From NCBI RefSeq assembly GCF_001975985.1, contig NZ_MTQF01000007.1, positions 248,001 to 312,000 on the forward strand: a DNA stretch of 64,000 bases, read 5' to 3'. The notes beneath the pieces are model-generated. The model saw only the letters and a program-made list of their open reading frames with translations, was not told the DNA's origin and did no database searches. Below, one piece after another: positions 58,644 to 64,000 of the stretch. The stretch's first letter is position 1, and the number at the start of each line of letters is the position of its first letter. The position numbers and the translations under genes are program-made. This stretch comes from [Flexibacter] sp. ATCC 35103 (GTDB lineage: Bacteria; Bacteroidota; Bacteroidia; Flavobacteriales; Flavobacteriaceae).

Positions 58644-60212
58644 ATGAGAGCAAAATATATATATAAAGGATTGCTGACTATGTTTTTATTAGCAGTACTT
58701 AGTGCTGGTTGTGAAAGTTATAATGAAGCCGTATTAGCAGATATTGGAAACACAAGAGAATTTTCTCCAATAGGACTTACAGCAAAAATTAGAACTCAAA
58801 CCAAAGTCGAATTAAACTGGACAGCAAAAGAAGATGCTGATCATTATGTTGTAGAGTTTAGCGCAGATGATATAGAATTTAAAACAATCTATAAAACAAT
58901 TAAGGTTACGGCAAAGGAATTACCGGTAACTGTAGAATTAGAAGGAGAAACAACATATTCTATAAGAGTAAAATCTGTTAGTGCTGCAGGACTGGAAGAT
59001 TCTAAATGGTCTGTAACGACAGCTACAACTTTATCTGAACAAATTTTTCTGCCTGTTCAACCAATAGATATTGAAGCCAAACAAGTTACTTTAAGATGGA
59101 CTCCTAATAGTAATGTAACACAAATTACAGTAGCTCCGGGCGGTGTTACACATGCAATAACTCCAGCAGAAAAAACAGCAGGAGTTGCAGTAATAACCGG
59201 ATTAACAGCAGAAACGGCTTACACAGCTACTTTGCTTAATAGTGCGAAAAAGAGAGGTGTTGTTACTTTTACAACCGGAATAGATATTGGAACCGGTATT
59301 TTAGTTAAAAACACAGATGATTTGATGCAAAAAATTGCTGATGCAGCATCTGGTGCTGTACTGGTTTTAGAGCCTGGAGATTATACCGCTGCTAATCAAA
59401 TAGGTGCAATAACTTTGAATAAAGCAATTACATTAAGAGGTTTACGCAGTTATAACACTCCAAAACTTCATGTGAACTTCGTACTGACAAATGGATCTGC
59501 AAACATTAGTTTGATAGACCTGGACTTAAAAGGAGATAAAGGAGCGGCCGGAGCAGCGGTTTCAGTTGTTAAATACAATGATAACAGTATTACTTACGGT
59601 TCACTATTAATAAGTGGTTGTAACATACACGACTATGGTATATCCTTAATCAGTGCAAGTTTAGCTGCTGCTAAAATTCCGTCTGTAATAGTAGAAAATA
59701 GTGTTGTTACAAATGTATTAACGACTGGTGGAGAATTTATAGATGTAAGAGGTTCTCAAGTAGCACAGCTTACTCTTAAAAATAGTACTTTCAATAATTG
59801 TGCAACAGCAAGATATTTTATTCGTATGGATGCTGGTCTTACTGGTTTAACGACTAATATACTAGTTGATGCTTGTACTATTTCGAACCCAAATATGTTA
59901 AATACCGCTGCAAATGCAATTTTATACACACGTTTTGTTACCAATACAATAAGCGTTCGTAACACATTATTCGCTAATACACCTGCACCATATACAAGAG
60001 AAGCCGTTACTGCAAATCCAACATTTTTGAATAATAACTACTTCAGTTCGCCAAATTTAAATGGTAATCCTAATGCGCTTGCCAATAATAGGCCTGATAC
60101 GACCGGAACTGCATTAGATCCTCAATTTGTGGGTGCAGCAACGGGTGATTTTACAATCAAAAATCAAACCTTAATCGATAACAAAGTGGGAGATCCACGA
60201 TGGAGACAATAG
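58644..60212 (+). CDS. Fn3/DUF4957-DUF5123-type surface lipoprotein of the SusCD operon
   Basis: A 522-residue lipoprotein with Cys23 in VLSAGC. A fibronectin type III domain covers about 42-130 (LTAKIRTQTKVELNWTAKED), and a second Ig-like module about 135-212. From about 218 the rest is a parallel beta-helix with repeated short strands (ITLRGLRSYNTPKLHVN; SGCNIHDYGISLIS; VIVENSVVTNVLT; LTLKNSTFNNC), as in DUF4957/DUF5123. These proteins often accompany pectin-type SusCD pairs. No lyase catalytic residues are obvious, so it is more likely a glycan-binding protein than an enzyme. It ends the operon. Confidence 0.82.
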   Translation: MRAKYIYKGLLTMFLLAVLSAGCESYNEAVLADIGNTREFSPIGLTAKIRTQTKVELNWTAKEDADHYVVEFSADDIEFKTIYKTIKVTAKELPVTVELEGETTYSIRVKSVSAAGLEDSKWSVTTATTLSEQIFLPVQPIDIEAKQVTLRWTPNSNVTQITVAPGGVTHAITPAEKTAGVAVITGLTAETAYTATLLNSAKKRGVVTFTTGIDIGTGILVKNTDDLMQKIADAASGAVLVLEPGDYTAANQIGAITLNKAITLRGLRSYNTPKLHVNFVLTNGSANISLIDLDLKGDKGAAGAAVSVVKYNDNSITYGSLLISGCNIHDYGISLISASLAAAKIPSVIVENSVVTNVLTTGGEFIDVRGSQVAQLTLKNSTFNNCATARYFIRMDAGLTGLTTNILVDACTISNPNMLNTAANAILYTRFVTNTISVRNTLFANTPAPYTREAVTANPTFLNNNYFSSPNLNGNPNALANNRPDTTGTALDPQFVGAATGDFTIKNQTLIDNKVGDPRWRQ

Positions 60213-60234
60213 TTCATTTTTAAGTTTTTAGTTG

Positions 60235-60267
60235 AAAAAGGGATGCAGTTTTTGCATCCCTTTTTTT
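60235..60267 (+). terminator. Terminator of the susCD operon
   Basis: Arms AAAAAGGGATGCA (60235-60247) and TGCATCCCTTTTT (60253-60265) with a 5-nt loop and a continuing T run. Confidence 0.92.
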
Positions 60268-60333
60268 GCTTTATAAAATTGATTATTTCAGCTTAAAGAG
60301 AGACTGAAAACTGAGACTGAAAACTTTTAAAGT

Positions 60334-60906
60334 CTATTCAATATCCAAATCAAATTTTTCTAACAGACCGGCAAGTGCAGCATGCGATACTTTGGTTCTC
60401 TTAATTTTATTTTCGGATGGATCAAAAGCATAATTTCTGGAAGAGCGAAAATCTGTTTTCTCCAGAATACAATCCTGAAAAGTAGCATTAGCAAGGTCAC
60501 AATTTTTAAAAACAGAATGAGACAAATCAGTATTAGAGAAATCGACATCTTTTAAGGAACAATCAATAAAGTTTGTTTTCTTTAGTTTTTTATAAATAAA
60601 AGTCGAATAATCCAGAAGGCAATCCTGAAAAGACATCGAAAATAAAAAACTATTGCTGGCACTGAAATCAAGTCCCATTAATTTACAGCCGATAAATTTG
60701 ATGTTTTTTAATCCGGTATTTTTAAGAATAGAAAGAGAGAGGTTACAATTTTTAAAAGTGCAATCTAAAAAATCAATATAACTAAAATCGCTTTTAGAGA
60801 AGTTACAATTGATAAATTCACAGTTTACAAATTCGTTGTCAGATAATTTTTGATCCGAGTAATCAATAGTGTCAAAGGTTTTGTTCTGGTGTAATGCAGT
60901 ATCCAT
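60334..60906 (-). CDS. Pentapeptide-repeat protein (Qnr/McbG-like)
   Basis: A 190-residue right-handed quadrilateral beta-helix. Pentapeptide units of the A(D/N)LxX type run from about 20 to 158: FVNCEFINCNFSKSDFSYID, TFKNCNL, NFIDCSLKDVDFSNTDLSH and TFQDCILEKTDF. It ends with helix HAALAGLLEKFDLDIE, which serves dimerisation in Qnr and MfpA. In that subfamily the fold mimics DNA and protects gyrase; whether this one does is not visible. The AGTCTCAGTTTTC repeat lies at its 3' end. Confidence 0.9.
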   Translation of the reverse strand: MDTALHQNKTFDTIDYSDQKLSDNEFVNCEFINCNFSKSDFSYIDFLDCTFKNCNLSLSILKNTGLKNIKFIGCKLMGLDFSASNSFLFSMSFQDCLLDYSTFIYKKLKKTNFIDCSLKDVDFSNTDLSHSVFKNCDLANATFQDCILEKTDFRSSRNYAFDPSENKIKRTKVSHAALAGLLEKFDLDIE

Positions 60907-60948
60907 AAAGAGTAAGTTGAGGTTTGAAGAAATGTTTAAAAAGGCAGT

Positions 60949-61149
60949 TTATTCTAATTCGATACAATCAAAAACTTCATTTTTTAATGCCGTTTCGCTT
61001 ATTTCGTCTTCGCTGTCAATTCTTAAAATATTATCACAATCTTCAAGATCAAAATTCCATAAAGCATTTGGTAATAATTCCTGAAGGAGTGTATTTGCGA
61101 ACTCTAATTTCGAATTTGTATCAACGGAAGTTTTAAAAACATAAATCAT
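60949..61149 (-). CDS. Small acidic hypothetical protein (66 residues)
   Basis: A 66-residue acidic protein of unknown family, starting MIYVFKTSV. Its pattern, one beta strand, helix (LEFANTLLQELLPNA), strand (WNFDLEDC), strand (ILRID) and a C-terminal VFDCIELE, fits a small ferredoxin-like alpha/beta fold. That fold resembles HMA-type domains but lacks the CxxC motif. Codon use is normal for the window. It lies 42 nt upstream of the pentapeptide gene in the same direction. Confidence 0.65.
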   Translation of the reverse strand: MIYVFKTSVDTNSKLEFANTLLQELLPNALWNFDLEDCDNILRIDSEDEISETALKNEVFDCIELE

Positions 61150-61220
61150 AAATTTGCTTTTTTTTACGTTGCAAATTTCAATAAATGCTTTTCGATTTGA
61201 TAGGATTGTATAGGCAATAA

Positions 61221-62141
61221 TTAGGACTTATCAATCAATTTTCGATATTGAACCGGAGTAATTCCTTCGTATTTTTTAAAAAACCGACTAAAGTAAGAAT
61301 GATCCTCATGACCAACCTGCATGGCAATTTGGCTTACAGAAAGAGAGGTTTGAAACAGTAAATATTTAGCTTCTAATAAAATGGTTTCATCAATCCATGT
61401 GGCTGCAGTTTTATTGGTTACAGCTTTTATGGATTTATTTAAATGATTAGGGGTTACATTTAATAAAGAGGCATAATGATTAACCTGATGATGTGACTTG
61501 ATATTTTGATGAATCAATTCTTTAAACTTACTCGTCAGGATTTCTGCAGCAGAAAGACTTTTAGGGGTTTTTGCCGTATTTTTATTTATTTCATGAAACA
61601 AAGCAATTAAGTATGCTTGTACAATATTTAAGTTAGCAAGGTCAGTTTCTGTATATTCTTTTTGTAAACGATTTAAAATTAATATAATAGATTCTACATC
61701 ATTTGCCGCGAGACTAATTTTAGGATTTCCGGATATCTTTAAAAAATCAAAATCATTAAGCATTTCGCGATTACCATATTTTCCAATTAAAATATCAGGA
61801 TGAAACTGGCAAATATAACCCGTATGTGCACTATTAATATCTTTTATTGAAAAAACCTGACCTGCCGGAACCATGATAATTTCATTAGCAACAGTTTGAT
61901 ATTCTTCATATCCTACTTTCATAACATGACTGCCAGAGGCAATAAAAATCAAAGTATGACAGCTGTGCTTAGAAGGCGGAACAGGATATTGCAATCGCAT
62001 CATTTCCTGCATTTTCAAACAAAAAAAATGATCAGAATTGGACTTAAAAAGCAACTGCATCGGATTATCTTCCCCCAGAAATTTATCCCTGAATCCTTTT
62101 GCTTCGTACGTTTTTACTTTTTCGATTGTTTTACTTTTCAT
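61221..62141 (-). CDS. AraC-family transcriptional regulator
   Basis: A 306-residue regulator. The N-terminal cupin-like ligand domain (about 25-170) includes HSCHTLIFIASGSHVMKVG and EIIMVPAGQVFSI. The C-terminal two-HTH domain (about 205-306) includes SLLNVTPNHLNKSIK, the ISQIAMQVGHEDHSYFSRFFKKYEG helix pair and TPVQYRK. It is preceded by the DUF6642-like gene at a 3-nt gap, so the two are cotranscribed. Targets are unknown. Confidence 0.9.
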   Translation of the reverse strand: MKSKTIEKVKTYEAKGFRDKFLGEDNPMQLLFKSNSDHFFCLKMQEMMRLQYPVPPSKHSCHTLIFIASGSHVMKVGYEEYQTVANEIIMVPAGQVFSIKDINSAHTGYICQFHPDILIGKYGNREMLNDFDFLKISGNPKISLAANDVESIILILNRLQKEYTETDLANLNIVQAYLIALFHEINKNTAKTPKSLSAAEILTSKFKELIHQNIKSHHQVNHYASLLNVTPNHLNKSIKAVTNKTAATWIDETILLEAKYLLFQTSLSVSQIAMQVGHEDHSYFSRFFKKYEGITPVQYRKLIDKS

Positions 62142-62144
62142 GAA

Positions 62145-62708
62145 TTAATAATACAATCTAAAATCGAGCAATTTGCACAAGGCGTAATGTTTTTGATATA
62201 ATTCTTCAACCACTTCTGTAATGTCGTCATTATCCTGATAAAGGCTAAAAAAAGCTTTATCGATTGTACTGCAGCTTGCAATTTTATTATAAGTAGATCC
62301 ATATCCTGAAATGGCACGTGCTCCGGTTATATCCAGAAAATACTGTGCTTCTTCATTATTTAAATCCAGCACTTTGAGATTGGCAAAATGAATAATTTTT
62401 CCTTTCATTTTTCCTTCAAAAAGTTCTGCTATTTCTTCAAGACTGTAATAATAATCGTGAAGACAAATAGTATTGGCTTCACCAGGCATAACGAGATAAA
62501 TGATCTCATAATCCTTAAAATTATGATCTTCATAAAGCAACACATTCAAACTTTCTTCCAGGCCTTCGATTGTATCACAGGTTTTATAAATACTGGCAAT
62601 ACCTTGATCAATAGCGATTTCTTCTAAGTTTTTAACCACTAGAGTTGTTCTGTCGTCGTCTACGTCCGGAACACCTTCGAGGCAGAAGATGAATTTTTCG
62701 TAATCCAT
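62145..62708 (-). CDS. DUF6642-like conserved protein of unknown function
   Basis: A 187-residue cytosolic protein beginning MDYEKFIFCLEGVPD. A conserved-looking block is IVYLVMPGE-type IIYLVMPGEANTIC (about 80-93), then LEEIAELFEG, then DLNNEEAQYFLDITGARAISGYG (about 115-137). The last segment, with strand-helix-GYG order, resembles the core of CHAT/caspase-like folds, but I see no catalytic His-Cys pair. My memory places it in DUF6642, with moderate confidence. It lies directly upstream of the AraC gene. Confidence 0.7.
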   Translation of the reverse strand: MDYEKFIFCLEGVPDVDDDRTTLVVKNLEEIAIDQGIASIYKTCDTIEGLEESLNVLLYEDHNFKDYEIIYLVMPGEANTICLHDYYYSLEEIAELFEGKMKGKIIHFANLKVLDLNNEEAQYFLDITGARAISGYGSTYNKIASCSTIDKAFFSLYQDNDDITEVVEELYQKHYALCKLLDFRLYY

Positions 62709-62835
62709 ACCATTATGTTTTGTGGTTGCTGATAAGTCTTTATTTTTCCTTTCTCACAAAAGTATTTTTTATTGTCGAAAAACTGCTATTCAAAAAGTTT
62801 TTTAACGCATTTTTGACATTGAAAAAACTAAAAAT

Positions 62836-62877
62836 AAAAAATCCACCTTTAGTAAAACTAAAAATGGATTTTTAAAA
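62836..62877 (-). terminator. Terminator after the zinc-ribbon gene
   Basis: A stem with ATCCA/TGGAT and an inner TTTAGT/ACTAAA, flanked by A and T runs. It sits about 75 nt after the stop at 62954 on the minus strand. Confidence 0.6.
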
Positions 62878-62953
62878 TAAAGTATGATCTGTTTAATTTT
62901 GATTCGTTGGGAATATAAGTAACTTGAATAAGCAATAACTTCCTTTGTAGATA

Positions 62954-63343
62954 TTAGTCTACACTGTCTAAAACCCAGAATTTTTGCCACCATTTTGGTG
63001 CTGCTTCTTGTAGTGTTTCGCCATAATCAATCATTGTCGATTCTCTTTTATGTCCGCATGCGGCACAGAAAGAAGCTTTAGAAGTTCGATAAGGTTTAGA
63101 GCAATTCTCACAAGCAGAACCATATAAGTCGATTCGGTGATGCATGATTGCATTTGGATTCGTTACTTCAAAACCGGTTAATTCCTTATAATAATCAAGA
63201 AGCTCTTTAAAGCGTATCTTTCTTGTCATATTACACTTTCCTGTTTCAAAACCCCTTCGATAAAGTTTAGATGCTATTTTATATTCCTCTTCATCAAGCA
63301 TAGGAACTTCCATTTTACAACGCCAACACCAAAGATTTTTCAT
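62954..63343 (-). CDS. Small zinc-ribbon protein of unknown function
   Basis: A 129-residue protein that starts MKNLWCWRCKMEVPMLDEEE and has three CxxC pairs: WCWRC near residues 6-9, CENC and CAAC in the second half (about 79-97). These give enough ligands for one or two zinc sites. A helical middle region (about 22-60) separates the pairs. The stand-alone gene resembles conserved flavobacterial small proteins without a function. It is not near any partner that hints at its role. Confidence 0.75.
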   Translation of the reverse strand: MKNLWCWRCKMEVPMLDEEEYKIASKLYRRGFETGKCNMTRKIRFKELLDYYKELTGFEVTNPNAIMHHRIDLYGSACENCSKPYRTSKASFCAACGHKRESTMIDYGETLQEAAPKWWQKFWVLDSVD

Positions 63344-63598
63344 GGTTTTTGCTTTTCAGGTTTAATTAGGTATAATAGTTAGTTTTTGTGAAATACGATT
63401 AAATCTCTTGCTAATTTAAAATCATTTTATGAGAATAATTTACGGTTTTTCACATTTACCTACAAAAATCGCTTTTTTAACATTTATAACACTACGTAGA
63501 AATACCTGATTTTGAAAACAATGTATATTTAATAACCTGAAAAGCGATATAAGCTACCTTGAAAAAAATCAGTTCATAAATAATAGAATAAAACTTTA
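63344..63598. other. AT-rich spacer with no recognised feature
   Basis: Lies between the SMR gene stop and the zinc-ribbon gene start, both leftward. I see no hairpin terminator, RNA gene or small ORF. Confidence 0.5.
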
Positions 63599-63925
63599 TT
63601 AATGAGATACCGCTTTAAGCCCAATAATAGATCCTATAAGAGTTGTGATAAAAAAGATACGCCAAAAATTAGCCGGATCTTTAAAAATTAAAATTCCAAT
63701 AAGCACCGTTCCTACAGCGCCAATACCTGTCCAGACCGCATAAGCTGTACCAATTGGTAAAGCTTGTGTTGCCTTCATTAAAAGTCCCATACTAACAACT
63801 AGTGAAATTAAAAAACCGGTATACCACATATACATTTCGTTTCCGGTTGTTTCTTTGGCTTTGCCTAAACATAAAGTAAAACCAACTTCAAATAAGCCGG
63901 CAATAATTAAAATAATCCAATTCAT
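63599..63925 (-). CDS. sugE: SMR-family exporter, SugE/Gdx type
   Basis: A 108-residue four-helix small multidrug resistance protein. The conserved glutamate is Glu13 in AGLFEVGFT. The SugE/Gdx branch is supported by LPIGTAYAVWTGIGAVGT (about 55-72) and by the GLKA ending. Members of this branch export guanidinium; others handle quaternary ammonium compounds. I start at ATG 63925, which gives the usual N terminus MNWIILIIAG and puts Glu at position 13. No guanidine riboswitch is visible in the short upstream sequence available. Confidence 0.9.
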   Translation of the reverse strand: MNWIILIIAGLFEVGFTLCLGKAKETTGNEMYMWYTGFLISLVVSMGLLMKATQALPIGTAYAVWTGIGAVGTVLIGILIFKDPANFWRIFFITTLIGSIIGLKAVSH

Positions 63926-64000
63926 ATCTTTTTTTTGCAAAGGTTAGAAAAGGAATTGTCAGGGAATTTTACATTTGTTAAAAAATGAAAGTTATTTTAT

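Noticed and set aside
63926..64000. Guanidine riboswitch before the SugE-type exporter
   Set aside because: The 75 bases available show no paired ACGR-loop hairpins or ykkC-like structure; more upstream sequence is outside the window.

Overview
The window is chromosomal DNA from a Bacteroidota bacterium, almost certainly Flavobacterium or a close relative. The DNA is AT-rich. Recognisable promoters carry the Bacteroidota -7 element TAnnTTTG instead of a sigma70 TATAAT box. The gene content also fits: a SusC/SusD pair, a SusCD-linked DUF5123 lipoprotein, head-GIN (DUF2807) proteins behind PadR/PspC, a parA-parB-DUF5683-dapB-lepB-wbqC run, and gliding-group style TonB and ECF sigma factors. I count about 57 protein genes, one intact tRNA (Pro, TGG), and an unusual number of small intergenic inverted repeats.

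Layout. 1-2.2 kb: the start of a Nif3-like gene, then a YoeB/Txe toxin-antitoxin pair with 22-bp operator-like repeats, fused transcriptionally to lpxK (lipid A 4'-kinase). 2.2-9 kb: a hybrid histidine kinase, gap, lipA, an M48 metalloprotease, a PH-domain protein and TonB. 9.2-17 kb: an ECF sigma factor overlapping a GT2 glycosyltransferase, a PaiB-like FMN protein and GNAT acetyltransferase, murB, a Tat-signal PLP aminotransferase, a GT4 glycosyltransferase, DUF2461, and a rhodanese-thioredoxin lipoprotein. 17-25.3 kb: a repeat-filled gap, recF, a TPR membrane protein, ribH, mutL (with an eroded endonuclease motif), two rhomboid proteases and an EEP-family protein. 25.3-35.7 kb: wbqC, lepB, dapB, DUF5683, parB, parA, then DUF3999/DUF2339, an RlpA-like protein and an XRE regulator.

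36-36.6 kb holds the oddest structure: an intact tRNA-Pro preceded by three tandem, decayed copies of its 3' half and terminator. All three carry a TCCCGAT...ATCGGGA hairpin in place of the anticodon arm, and one carries a second hairpin in the T loop. 36.8-43.9 kb: trxB, a PadR-PspC-DUF2807-DUF2807 envelope-stress operon, DUF4870, a DUF4442 hotdog protein, a 51-residue secreted Cys/Lys-rich peptide, and a SUKH-like protein. 43.9-50.8 kb is a copper locus read leftwards: an 8-Cys secreted protein, a DUF3347 protein, an HMA-AraC fusion regulator, a Cu+ P-type ATPase with three metal-binding modules, and a multicopper oxidase carrying its own CopB-like beta-barrel. 50.8-53 kb: an AraC regulator divergent from an MFS exporter. 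53-60.3 kb: a SusC-SusD-DUF5123 operon whose promoter is occupied by a perfect LacI-type palindrome. 60.3-64 kb: a pentapeptide-repeat protein, a small orphan, an AraC regulator with a DUF6642-like protein, a zinc-ribbon protein and a SugE-type SMR exporter.

The intergenic regions hold several repeat families with members elsewhere in the window. These are a 100-bp MITE-like element with 28-bp inverted ends (two copies), AATCGTTTAATCGT hairpins, TCCCGA/TCGGGA hairpins, CCACAGATTAA inverted repeats and CGCAAAG-rich repeats. Functions below are inferred from recognisable motifs and family knowledge; no database search was possible.
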